The notes under the pieces are model-generated. The model had not been told where the DNA came from. It did not search any database and saw only the letters and a program-made list of their open reading frames with translations. A DNA stretch of 64,000 bases, from assembly GCA_938075305.1 (NCBI GenBank), contig CALJGV010000007.1, forward strand, positions 62,001-126,000, given 5' to 3'. Below are positions 17,110 through 25,702 of the stretch, piece by piece. This stretch comes from an uncultured bacterium. GTDB lineage: Bacteria > Planctomycetota > UBA1135 > GCA-002686595. How positions within the stretch are numbered: the stretch's first letter is position 1; the number at the start of each line of letters is the position of its first letter. The translations under genes were made by a program, and so were the position numbers.

Positions 17110-18882
17110 TCAACCGTCTCCAGGGGCCGCCCCCGAGACCGCCTCCAGCATCTCCTGGCGGAACCGCTCGCGCACCCCATCCAGGAGGGCCCGGACCTCA
17201 TCCACCGAGGAGACCGCCCGCACGGCCTCGGCGAGGCCCCGGGCGTCGGCCATCGTGGTGCGCCGGACCGCGAACTTGAGGGCCGACAGGAAGTTCGGGG
17301 CCACGCTGAGCGAGTCGAAGCCCATTCCCGCCAACATCATGGCCACCGCCTCGTCTCCGGCCATCTCGCCGCACACGCAGGCGCTCTTTCCCGAGCGGCG
17401 GACCGCGTCACCGATCGCACCCAGCGCCCGGATAACGGCGGGGTGGAAGGGCTCGTAGAGGCTCGAGACGAAGACGTTGTCCCGGTCGACCGCGAGGAGA
17501 TACTGGACCAGGTCGTTCGTCCCGACGCTGATGAAGTCCACGAGGTCGAGCACCTCGTCCAGGACCCAGAGCATCGAGGGGATCTCGATCATGACCCCCA
17601 CGGGAATGTCGATTGCGACATCGTACCCCTGGATCGACAGCTGCTCGCGCGTCTCATCGAAGATCGCGCGGACCGCGCGGACCTCCTCCAGCGAGGTGAT
17701 CATCGGCAGCAGCACGCGGACCTCACCGTGCAGGCTCGCCCGCATGATCGCTCGGAGCTGGACTCGCAAGAGGTCCTGCCACTCGAGGGTGATCCGCGTC
17801 CCACGCCAGCCGAGCGCGGGGTTGTTCTCCCGCGGAGTCTTGAAGTACGGGAGCTGCTTGTCCCCCCCGATGTCGAGGGTTCGGATCACGACGTACCGGT
17901 CGCCCATCGCGTCGACCATGCGCCGATAGAGCCGGTACTGCTCCTCCTCCGAGGGGAACACGGTCCGCTCCATGTAGAGGAACTCGGTCCGGAGCAGGCC
18001 CACGCCGTCGCACCGTCCGTGCTCGAACATGTCGAGGTCCCGCACGGACTCGAGGTTGACGAGGACAGACACCGTCTCGCCGTCGAGGGTCACCGCGCGC
18101 TCGGTGGCGTGCAGCGCGAGCGCTGCCTCGCGGACAGAGCGCTGCGCGAGGCGGAGCTGGAACTCACCCTTGGAGGCATCGTCGGGCGCGAGCGTGACAG
18201 CTCCGTTGTCTCCGTCCACGAGGACGGGCATGTTCTGCTCGAGCCGCGCGAGCAGGTTCGGGATCCCCACCACGCAGGGGATTCCGAACGACCGCGCGAG
18301 GACGGCGCCGTGGGAGAAACGGCCGCCCGCCTCGGTGACCACCGCGATCACCCGATGGCGCGGGAGGAAGGTCACGGCCTCCGGCGTCAGCTCCGCCGCC
18401 GCGATCACCACACGATCCTCCCCCTGGGAGATGGTCTCCTTGTCGGAGCGCATCAGCGCCGCGATGACCGCGTGCCAGGGCTCGCTGATGTCCGCGGCGT
18501 ACCCCCGGACCGAGTCGCCCTCGAGCCGCCCCATGGTCTCCTTCAGTCGATCGATCAGCCGCTCGACAGCCGCCTCGGCGTTGATTCGCTCTTCGCGGAT
18601 CGTGCGGTCCACCTGCTCGCGGGCGCCGGGGTCCTGGAGGATCATCTGGTGGACGCCGAGGATGCCCGCGTCCTGCTCCCCCACCGCCTTCGCCACCTCA
18701 GCCTGACGCACACCGAGCACATCGATGACCCGCGCGATGGCGCGGTCGAGGCGCTCGACCTCTGCGTCGATCTCCCCTGAACGCAGGGTCCAGATGGGCG
18801 CTGAATCCAGCCTCGCGCGCACGACATGCACGGGACCTAGGTCCAGCCCGGGGGAAACAGAGAGTCCTTGAATGAGAGCCAT
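17110..18882 (-). CDS. ptsI: Phosphoenolpyruvate-protein phosphotransferase (PTS enzyme I)
   Basis: 590 residues, near the usual 570-580. Enzyme I takes phosphate from PEP onto a histidine and passes it to HPr. The phospho-His is His191 in GGRFSHGAVLARS (more often SHTA or SHAA). The PEP-binding barrel follows with LRTEFLYM, the R-G-T region after NPALGWRG, PVGVMIEIPS, GTNDLVQY and the Cys-containing CGEMAGD. The start at ATG 18882 gives the family opening (IQGLSVSPGLDLG). No HPr, enzyme II or HPr kinase gene is in this window, so it may work in a regulatory PTS. It diverges from the coiled-coil membrane protein gene at 19134. Confidence 0.93.
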   Translation of the reverse strand: MALIQGLSVSPGLDLGPVHVVRARLDSAPIWTLRSGEIDAEVERLDRAIARVIDVLGVRQAEVAKAVGEQDAGILGVHQMILQDPGAREQVDRTIREERINAEAAVERLIDRLKETMGRLEGDSVRGYAADISEPWHAVIAALMRSDKETISQGEDRVVIAAAELTPEAVTFLPRHRVIAVVTEAGGRFSHGAVLARSFGIPCVVGIPNLLARLEQNMPVLVDGDNGAVTLAPDDASKGEFQLRLAQRSVREAALALHATERAVTLDGETVSVLVNLESVRDLDMFEHGRCDGVGLLRTEFLYMERTVFPSEEEQYRLYRRMVDAMGDRYVVIRTLDIGGDKQLPYFKTPRENNPALGWRGTRITLEWQDLLRVQLRAIMRASLHGEVRVLLPMITSLEEVRAVRAIFDETREQLSIQGYDVAIDIPVGVMIEIPSMLWVLDEVLDLVDFISVGTNDLVQYLLAVDRDNVFVSSLYEPFHPAVIRALGAIGDAVRRSGKSACVCGEMAGDEAVAMMLAGMGFDSLSVAPNFLSALKFAVRRTTMADARGLAEAVRAVSSVDEVRALLDGVRERFRQEMLEAVSGAAPGDG

Positions 18883-19133
18883 GACGACGGGGAGCGGCCC
18901 CGGGACCGGGCCGGGGGGGGCCTGTCCAGGGCGGTTCAGGGCCACATCTTACGCCCTCACGCTCTGTATCGGTCGTCGATGGGGTCTGGGTCGAGGCCAC
19001 CCGCCAGGGAGTGCCTGGCCGTGGATCTGGCTGACAACAGGAACATGTAAAGCTCCGCCGCGGAGTGAGTCGAATCCCCCTGTGCGCCGTCGCACCAACC
19101 GGCGTCGATGGACCACAGACCGAGGATCAGCCC

Positions 19134-20117
19134 ATGCAGCGTCACGTCACCCAACCGATCTCACCTCGTACCGGTTCTTCTGTGCCCTACGGCAAGCCCA
19201 GCCGGCCCGGCCTGATCGGGAGGACGATCCCCCTGCTCTTCGCCGCCGGCGGGGTCGCGATGATCACCATTGCCCTGGTCACCGGGCTCGCCGCCCAGCT
19301 CCCCGAGTCGGTCGCCCCCGCGCTCGACCTGCTGGCCCGGGCCGGGCTCGACAAGGGGCCGCTCGCGATGTTCGGCTTGCTCACCATCGGTGTCTCCTTC
19401 GGGATGCGCCGCAACGGGCCCACCGAGGACACCACCAGCGAGCGCCTGGCGGAGCAGCTCGAGCGCGAGTCCGAGGCCGTCGAGGCGCAGTTCCGGGAAG
19501 CCGGGGCCGCCGTCGAGATGCTGCGGCAGGACATCGTCGCCCTGCAACAAGCCGTGAAGAATGGCTTCGACGCCACGGCCACCTCCGCGTCCTCCAGCCA
19601 GGAGGCCGGCAATGATCGGATCTTCCGGCTCGCCGCCAGCCTCGACCAACTCGGCGCGCAGGTGGATCGGCGGCTGGACCTCGCCCACGAGGAGCTCAAG
19701 GGGCTCATCTCCGCCTCGGCCGACCGGACCCGCGAGGCCACCGACGAGCTGATCAGCCGGCTGGGCTCCCAGGGCGACGCGGACCTGCCCCTTGAGCCGG
19801 CCGTCGTGCCTGAGACGCAACCGATCTACGGCGGCAGCTCGAGTGAGGCCATGGCCTCCTTCATGAACGACCTCCGCTCCCTACCGCAGGACCTCATCGG
19901 CAGCGGCGACGAGCTCGACATCATGGCGCCCGGCGAGCCGGGGGCCGACCTCCTGTCGGAGGCTGACGTGGAGGCCACCGCCGCGCTCTCCGACGACGAG
20001 TCGGGCTCCTCGAGCCACGCCTCGGATGACGGGCTCAAGCTAATCGATCAGATGGAGCAGGCTACGGCCTCGCCCCCCCCGCTCCACCCGGACGGCGGGC
20101 ACAACGGGGGCTGCTGA
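19134..20117 (+). CDS. Membrane protein with two transmembrane segments and a coiled coil
   Basis: 327 residues. Residues about 25-48 (LIGRTIPLLFAAGGVAMITIALVTG) and about 68-83 are hydrophobic and probably span the membrane; the rest is charged. From about 95 to 215 there is a Glu/Gln/Ala-rich heptad pattern (ERLAEQLERESEAVEAQFRE and later LDQLGAQVDRRLDLAHEEL), a predicted coiled coil. The tail is acidic and disordered and ends in GGC. An in-frame GTG at 19065 is possible, but ATG 19134 gives a normal N-terminus. A role in cell-envelope or septum organisation can only be guessed. Confidence 0.6.
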   Translation: MQRHVTQPISPRTGSSVPYGKPSRPGLIGRTIPLLFAAGGVAMITIALVTGLAAQLPESVAPALDLLARAGLDKGPLAMFGLLTIGVSFGMRRNGPTEDTTSERLAEQLERESEAVEAQFREAGAAVEMLRQDIVALQQAVKNGFDATATSASSSQEAGNDRIFRLAASLDQLGAQVDRRLDLAHEELKGLISASADRTREATDELISRLGSQGDADLPLEPAVVPETQPIYGGSSSEAMASFMNDLRSLPQDLIGSGDELDIMAPGEPGADLLSEADVEATAALSDDESGSSSHASDDGLKLIDQMEQATASPPPLHPDGGHNGGC

Positions 20118-20172
20118 TCCCGGCGGGGCCGAGCGGCGAGGACGCACGCTCAGCCAGGCCAGTCCTGGAGCT

Positions 20173-23100
20173 TCACTCCTCGCCCGGGGTCTCCGAGCCC
20201 TGGGGCTGAGCCCCCGAGGTCGGCGGAGCCTGCTCGGGCGCACCGGGCTCCTGGCCCGCCGCCGGATCGGGTCCGGCGTCCGGCTTCTTGCCCTTCGGGC
20301 CCTTCTTCCTCGACGGCGTGGGCTCCTTGGGCGGCCCATCATCCTGCTTGAAGAACTGCGCGAAGGGGTTGCTGCTCAGCTTGTCGCCCTGGGCGTTGAT
20401 CTTCCGCAGGTCGACCCGCTCCCCGCGCTCGAACCGGCCGTCATCGCGACCGCCACGGCGCGGACCACCGCGACGGGTCCCCCGTCTCGATGAGGTGGCT
20501 GCGCCCGCGGCACCGTCACGCCGCCAGATCCGGCCCGCCGGTCCGGTGGGCTGATCCGAGCCGCGGGCTCCGCGACCTCCCCCACGCCGCCGGGTGCTCC
20601 CGCCCCGTCGGCGAGCGCCGCGGTCCTGGCGCTCCTCGTTCGGGACGTCCTTGAGCGAGAGCGCGAGACGGGACGAGTTCCCCTCCACGATCTTGGCCCG
20701 GATGGTCGCCCCGATGGACAGGAGCTCGCGCGCGTCCCTGATGTAGCGGGAAGCGAGCTGCGAGATGTGGATCATCGCGTCCTGCTTCTTGCCCACGTCC
20801 ACGAAGGCGCCGAAGCTCGCCACGTTCGTCACCACACCGGTGATGACGCGACCGGGCTGGAGCCGGATCGGGTCGGTGGACTCCGAGATGTACTCGGGGA
20901 CATGGTTTCGGCCACGCGGATCGCGGCCGGGGAAGCTCAGCTCCCGCATCAGGTCACGCCAGGTGAACTCGTCCACCTCGAACGACTGGCGCCGCAGGCC
21001 CTTCGTGGCCCCAGGACGCCCGAGTGACTCCGAGACCGACCCGCCACTGCTCTCCAGGAGCTGCCGGGCGAGCTGGTACTGCTCGGGGTGCAGAGAGGTC
21101 CTGTCCAGGGGTTCGGAGGACCGACGCATGCGTAGGAAGGCGGCGACGCTGGTCCACTGGGCCTCGTCGAGGATCCCCTCGGCGCGGATAGCCTCGCGGG
21201 ACTCGATGTCACCCGCGTCGCGACGATCCGCGAGGCGCTTGGCCGACTCCTCGTCCAGCCCCGGCAGGTGCTCGATGATCGAGCGCGGGGCCGTGTCGAA
21301 GTCACAGCCAACGAAGGCCACCGCTGACTCAACGGCGTCCTGCAGCACGCGCCGCAGGTTGGCCTTGCTCACGAGACGCTGTTCAGCCCCGAGGCTGAGC
21401 TGCTTGGGGTCGACCTTGAGGAACTCTGCCATGGGGTCCTGCAGGCGCCGCCCCATGCTGATGGCAAGGCGAAGCCCGATGCTGCACTCCGCGAGCTCCG
21501 CGCGGGCACGGGTCCCGTTCGCGTAGCTCGAGGCGCCGGCGTCATTGACGACCATGACCGGGGTCTCCGAGTTGGCGGAGGAGAGCGCCTCCCGGAGCCG
21601 GTGGCCGGCGGCCCGCGAAGCCTTGCCGCTCCCCACGGCGATGGCGGCCGCGCCGTGCTGTTCGACGGCGGCGGCGACCTCGGCGCCGATGGCGGCGGGC
21701 TCCTTCTCACCCACCTCGACCTTGACCTCCGCGGCGAGGTCGCCCTGTGCGCCGAGGAACGCGAGGGTCATGTCCCCCTTCGCGCTGACGTCCAGGCCGG
21801 CGACGGGCACGCGACCGAAGAAGGGTGTGAGGAGGATCTGGCGCAGGTGAGCACCAAGGAAGCGGAGAGCCTCTGCATCGCTCCGCTCCTTGAGCTCGAG
21901 GCGGATGTCCTCCTCGATCACGGGGAGGATCCGCTGGGCCAGGGCCTTGCGAGCGATGTCATCCAGCAGCGGCTCGTACTCGGGGCGGGTGTGCTTACCC
22001 AGCGCCGCGCGGACGCGACCGACCACCTCCGAGGGGTGGAGCTCGATCGAGGTGGAGATGACCCGCTCGCTCTGGGCTTGGCGGATCGCGGTGAGGCGAT
22101 GGCCCTGGAGCTGACGGAGCGGCGTCTTGAGCTTCAGCAGGTTCTTGTGGCGGCCAGCCTTCTTGTCGTCCACCAGGGCCCGCGCGCGGAGCACGCCCTT
22201 CTTCCGCATGACGCGGCGGACGTTGTCGCGCAGGCGCGAGTCGCGGCCGAGGCGATCGGAGAGGATGCGCACGGCGCCCGCGAGCGCCTCCGTCTCGGTG
22301 TGGACCCCCTTGTCGGGGTTCACGAAGGGCGCGCACAGCTTCGAGAGCTCGGCGGTGATGACCAGCGCCTCGGGCTGGGGCGAAGGCGTCGGCGCGGGCG
22401 GAGCCTCCGCGACCGGGGTGCTCTCCGGCTTCGCCGGCTCCCCCTCGGGGGCGACCGGCGGAGCCTCCGCGCCCGGATCAGGGGCAGCGGCGCCCTCCGG
22501 GGCGCTGGGGGCCTCGTCGGCGGGCGTCGGCGCCGCGGACTCGGGCTCAGCCGGCGCAGCCTCGGGCGCGGCGGCCTCGGGCTCAGCCGTCGCAGCCTCG
22601 GGCTCGGCGGGCGGGGCCTCGGCCGGAGCGGACTCAGGCTCGACAGCGTCTGCCGCGGGCGCTTCGGACGACTCGTCCTCGGGCGCGTCGTCTCCCAGCT
22701 TGACGTCATGCCCCACGGTGGGCGGCCGGTCTTCCTCGGGCTCGACCTCGATGCTCGCTGCGTCCCCGGGCGCGGGCGGCTCGACGGCGTCCTCCACCTC
22801 AGGGGCGGGAGATTCGGATGCTGCGGACGGAGTGGGCTCGGCGGTGGGCTCGGCGGTGGGCTCAGCGGTGGGCTCAGCGGTGGGCGCCTCTCCGTCGACC
22901 TCGCTCGCGGCGGCGTCGGTCGCCTCGGATTCGGGCGACTCCCCGTCAGCCCCCTTCGACTTCTTGGACCTCGGCCCCTTCTCCGAGGGAGGGCGCTCCG
23001 ACTTCGGCCGCGGCGCCACGAGCAGGTCCGCGAGTCCGCCGAGGCCTCGGTCCAGCGCCAGCTGGACCTCGGGCTCCGGTCGGCGATGCGGCACATAGAG

Positions 23101-23451
23101 GTCCTCGAGTCGGAACCGGTCCATGCACCCGGTCACCTCTTCGATGGCCTTCGGCGAGATCCCCTCGACGCGCTCCATGGCGCGCAGGATCGTCCCCCTT
23201 CGTCGATCAAGTTCCACCAGCTCTTCACGCTTCAGCGCGAGGCGCCGGACGTGGACCTCGGACATCGCGCCCGTACGGTCCCTGCGGAACTTCCCGATGA
23301 AGGGCGCCGAGAGGCCGGCGTCCAGCATCTCGAAGGTGGCCTGGATGGACGGGACGTCGGTCGAGAACTCCTTCGCGAGGGCCTCGAGGATCGGTTGTGC
23401 TGTCACGCGACTTGGGGGGCTGGTGGCGACTCGGTCGAACCGAGGTCCCAC
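20173..23451 (-). CDS. Tex-like RNA-binding transcription accessory protein with acidic insertion and RG-rich tail
   Basis: 1092 residues from ATG 23451, or 1077 from GTG 23406, which gives a more family-like opening (TAQPILEALAKEF). Order: N-terminal Tex helices with FIGKFRRDRTGAMSE and DLYVPHRRPE, a YqgF-like fold (VAGLDVSAKGDMTLAFLG), tandem helix-hairpin-helix (IEHLPGLDEESAKRLADRR) and an S1 domain (GRVITGVVTNVASFGAFVDV). Tex is a conserved nucleic-acid-binding factor linked to transcription. Two parts are unusual: residues about 150-362 are a low-complexity Ala/Pro/Glu insertion with T-A-E-P repeats, and the last 135 residues are disordered with Arg/Gly-rich then Lys/Pro-rich stretches. 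It converges with the coiled-coil gene 55 bases away. Confidence 0.85.
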   Translation of the reverse strand: MGPRFDRVATSPPSRVTAQPILEALAKEFSTDVPSIQATFEMLDAGLSAPFIGKFRRDRTGAMSEVHVRRLALKREELVELDRRRGTILRAMERVEGISPKAIEEVTGCMDRFRLEDLYVPHRRPEPEVQLALDRGLGGLADLLVAPRPKSERPPSEKGPRSKKSKGADGESPESEATDAAASEVDGEAPTAEPTAEPTAEPTAEPTPSAASESPAPEVEDAVEPPAPGDAASIEVEPEEDRPPTVGHDVKLGDDAPEDESSEAPAADAVEPESAPAEAPPAEPEAATAEPEAAAPEAAPAEPESAAPTPADEAPSAPEGAAAPDPGAEAPPVAPEGEPAKPESTPVAEAPPAPTPSPQPEALVITAELSKLCAPFVNPDKGVHTETEALAGAVRILSDRLGRDSRLRDNVRRVMRKKGVLRARALVDDKKAGRHKNLLKLKTPLRQLQGHRLTAIRQAQSERVISTSIELHPSEVVGRVRAALGKHTRPEYEPLLDDIARKALAQRILPVIEEDIRLELKERSDAEALRFLGAHLRQILLTPFFGRVPVAGLDVSAKGDMTLAFLGAQGDLAAEVKVEVGEKEPAAIGAEVAAAVEQHGAAAIAVGSGKASRAAGHRLREALSSANSETPVMVVNDAGASSYANGTRARAELAECSIGLRLAISMGRRLQDPMAEFLKVDPKQLSLGAEQRLVSKANLRRVLQDAVESAVAFVGCDFDTAPRSIIEHLPGLDEESAKRLADRRDAGDIESREAIRAEGILDEAQWTSVAAFLRMRRSSEPLDRTSLHPEQYQLARQLLESSGGSVSESLGRPGATKGLRRQSFEVDEFTWRDLMRELSFPGRDPRGRNHVPEYISESTDPIRLQPGRVITGVVTNVASFGAFVDVGKKQDAMIHISQLASRYIRDARELLSIGATIRAKIVEGNSSRLALSLKDVPNEERQDRGARRRGGSTRRRGGGRGARGSDQPTGPAGRIWRRDGAAGAATSSRRGTRRGGPRRGGRDDGRFERGERVDLRKINAQGDKLSSNPFAQFFKQDDGPPKEPTPSRKKGPKGKKPDAGPDPAAGQEPGAPEQAPPTSGAQPQGSETPGEE
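22366..23004 (-). other. Low-complexity Ala/Pro/Glu-rich insertion within tex
   Basis: This is the coding part for residues about 150-362. It begins with a Lys/Ser-rich bridge, then is almost entirely Ala, Pro, Glu, Asp and Ser, with net negative charge. It falls between the segments LADLLVAP and CAPFVNPDKGVHTETEAL, which are adjacent in ordinary Tex proteins. Confidence 0.75.
22837..22884 (-). repeat. 12-bp tandem repeat coding for T-A-E-P units
   Basis: About four copies of CTCGGCGGTGGG, with g-to-a changes in later copies, encode repeated Ala-Glu-Pro-Thr on the minus strand within the tex insertion. Such repeats can vary in copy number by slippage. Confidence 0.7.
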
Positions 23452-23697
23452 ATGCTGGGCGGCCCTGCTCGGGGGGGAGAGAGAGCCGCGCTCGGAGAAT
23501 GGCAGCGCACGACCCGCGGAGCTGGATCCAGCTCCGTGCGCGGTCGGTCGCTCGGGTCACAGGGACCAGGAACGGTCACCGTGTGGGGAAAGAGATAGCA
23601 CAATCCCGCGACCGCATGGGGCCTGCGGGACTCGCCGCGGGCGAATTGCGGATGGGATGGGCGCGGACGGGCGCCGGCGGGCTAGGTGGATACCCGC

Positions 23698-24723
23698 TCA
23701 GGCAGGCAATTCGAAGACCGAGACCCGCGTCTCCTCGGCGAGCAACCCCGCCCCGTCGACCACCTGAAATGCGACCTTCTCGTCGAGGCCGGGCACGGTC
23801 CAGCTCCCGAGCGTTCGACCCGAGAGGCCGTCCACGGCTTCGAGGTGGGCCTGACGCTCCAGATAGAACTTGGCGCTATCCGCCGTCACGGACACATCCG
23901 GGAGGTCGTCCACCGGCCGGGTCTCCAGGATCCGATACCACAGGGGCGCCTCACCCGCGGAGGCGTCCGCGCGCAGCGCCGCGATGCTCAGGGTGTCACG
24001 CGGCCCCTCGTCGGGATGGGAGGCGAGTTGGAGCATGAAGTCCATGCGGTTGTCGTCGTCGAGCAAGAACTCGAGCTCGCAGGTCACGATCGCGACCGCG
24101 GTTCCGGCCGCGGCGATCCCGCGAATGAGCGGCATGGTCGGCTGGAGCAGGTACCCCTCGAAGTCGCCGCTCTTCGCGTTGAGCCGGACGACGCCGTACT
24201 TGCCGGACTCGGTGCTGGAGACGACCACGTAAGCGTGGGCCCCACAGAGCGCGACGCCGTGGTAGCGCTCCCCCTCGCGTCCATAGCGCCAGCTCTCCTG
24301 GAGGTCGAGCGTGTCGAGCCCCCACACCGACCGCGCGTTGGCGCAGACGACGACCTCGGAGTGGACCACGGCGTCGTCGAACGGCTCGATGTCGTTCGAG
24401 TCGAGGAGCTCGCCGTCGGCCATCGCCATGCGCACCATCCGGTGCCCCCCCTGGCTCGGGCCCAGCACGATGACCTGGCCCTTCTGGCCGAGCCCCGCAC
24501 CGAAGCCGCGGCCGTATCCGACCTCGCAGGGCGCAATCCAGAGGCGCTCCCCCGAGCCGCGGTCGAAGGCACCGAGCTTCCCGGGGATGACATCGTCGAT
24601 CCACTTGCCCCCTGCCGGAGGGTCGTAGCCGTGGAGCAGCACGGGACCGGTCGAGGCGAAGGCAATGCCGTCCACCTCGGATTCGAGCTCTCGGCTCCAG
24701 CGTCTCTTGGCCGTGGTCGTCAT
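23698..24723 (-). CDS. PQQ/WD40-like beta-propeller protein of unknown function
   Basis: 341 residues. Successive strands of about 40 residues have the pattern of PQQ-like or quinoprotein propeller blades (GKLGAFDRGSGERLWI, SVWGLDTLDLQESWRYG, EAVDGLSGRTLGSWTVP), where a value is retrieved, converted to a label and compared. There is no signal peptide and no catalytic motif, so it may be a cytoplasmic or peripheral interaction scaffold. It is monocistronic, preceded by a TAGACT hexamer seven bases before ATG. Confidence 0.65.
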   Translation of the reverse strand: MTTTAKRRWSRELESEVDGIAFASTGPVLLHGYDPPAGGKWIDDVIPGKLGAFDRGSGERLWIAPCEVGYGRGFGAGLGQKGQVIVLGPSQGGHRMVRMAMADGELLDSNDIEPFDDAVVHSEVVVCANARSVWGLDTLDLQESWRYGREGERYHGVALCGAHAYVVVSSTESGKYGVVRLNAKSGDFEGYLLQPTMPLIRGIAAAGTAVAIVTCELEFLLDDDNRMDFMLQLASHPDEGPRDTLSIAALRADASAGEAPLWYRILETRPVDDLPDVSVTADSAKFYLERQAHLEAVDGLSGRTLGSWTVPGLDEKVAFQVVDGAGLLAEETRVSVFELPA

Positions 24724-24730
24724 GGCGCAG

Positions 24731-24736
24731 AGTCTA
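24731..24736 (-). promoter_or_regulatory. -10-like hexamer TAGACT seven bases before the beta-propeller gene
   Basis: On the minus strand TAGACT, ctgcgcc, then ATG at 24723. Leaderless-type spacing. Confidence 0.5.
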
Positions 24737-24873
24737 CAGCGGACGGGATGAAACGCCGTGCTCGTCCGCCGTTGAGCCCGGCGTTCGGCTCGCTGGATTG
24801 CCCGAGACCTTCTGCGCTAGAACGGCCGGGGTTCCCTCGAATGCGCAGATCTCTTCCGCTAAACCGTCGGTCC

Positions 24874-25566
24874 ATGGGCACGAGGCAGAAGCGCGCAGCC
24901 GGCGACCCCGAGCGCCGGATCGAGGGACCCGACGGGCACGCCGCGGAGGTCCCGTCTGGGTGGGCCCTGCTCCCCCCGGGCGACCCTGCCGCCACTCGAC
25001 GGGTCAAGGCCGCCGGTGACCATCGCCTCATGAGCACACGTAAGGGGCGGCGACGCATCAGCCTCGGGGTGTGGGCTCCCCCGGAGACCATCGAGCGAGT
25101 GCAAGCCGAGCTGGAACAGGAGCGCGCCGACCCCACCTATCAGCGGCGATTGGACGCGGGGCGGGCCCGGCGCGAGCGGGAGCAGGCCCGCTATGAGGAG
25201 CAATTCCAGGCCGAGGTCCTGGCGTTCCTGGACTTCCACGACGCGCACAGTGAGCTGTGCGAGCGAGTGGCCGCCGCGATCACCAGGCACGCCGTGCCCG
25301 TGGGCAGCGGGACCGTGGCGAGGACCAAGCGCATCGGGGTCGAGCGCCGAGCGGAGGCCGCCACCATCGCGTGGCTGCGGCACCAGACCACCGAGTATGA
25401 CCGGATGTCGATCGCGAGGGTCCGCGGTCGCCGCCGCGAGGTCCGGCGGGAGCTGGCCCGCCGCTCCAGGGAGCTGCTCGAGGGCTACCGGCTCGGGTCC
25501 GTCATCGACCCCGAACGCTGTCCGCTCCGACGCGCATTGGAGAGCCCTGCCCGCCCGACGACCTGA
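24874..25566 (+). CDS. DUF2293 domain protein
   Basis: 230 residues, very basic. The segment PSGWALLPPGDPAATRRVKAA (about 27-47) and the central TVARTKRIGVERRAEAATIA, followed by WLRHQTTEYDRM and the Arg-rich RRREVRRELARRSRELL helix, match DUF2293 proteins of actinobacteria and planctomycetes. The function is unknown; the basic helices suggest nucleic-acid binding. The start at ATG 24874 is the shortest giving the whole conserved region; an in-frame ATG at 24841 would add 11 residues. Monocistronic. Confidence 0.75.
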   Translation: MGTRQKRAAGDPERRIEGPDGHAAEVPSGWALLPPGDPAATRRVKAAGDHRLMSTRKGRRRISLGVWAPPETIERVQAELEQERADPTYQRRLDAGRARREREQARYEEQFQAEVLAFLDFHDAHSELCERVAAAITRHAVPVGSGTVARTKRIGVERRAEAATIAWLRHQTTEYDRMSIARVRGRRREVRRELARRSRELLEGYRLGSVIDPERCPLRRALESPARPTT

Positions 25567-25702
25567 GGGATTCCCCGCCCTGGGTCCGGATTCGGGACCC
25601 TCGGGGCGCCCCCGACGGTCACCAACCCGCCCCTGCCGCCTACGTTCCTGGGGATCGCAGCCCCATGATGTAGAGCGGGGCCCAGCCCTGACGGCCCCAA
25701 GG

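Noticed and set aside
18883..19133. tRNA or small RNA gene between ptsI and the coiled-coil gene
   Set aside because: No cloverleaf, T-loop GTTCRA pattern or strong terminator hairpin was found.
20115..20120. A possible C-terminal Cys-Sec pair (GGC then TGA) in the coiled-coil membrane protein
   Set aside because: No hairpin at SECIS spacing was seen and the extension would run into the convergent tex gene without a coding pattern.
22830..22890. Repeat array taken as CRISPR or regulatory repeats
   Set aside because: Units are 12 bp, contiguous, in frame and inside a coding region.
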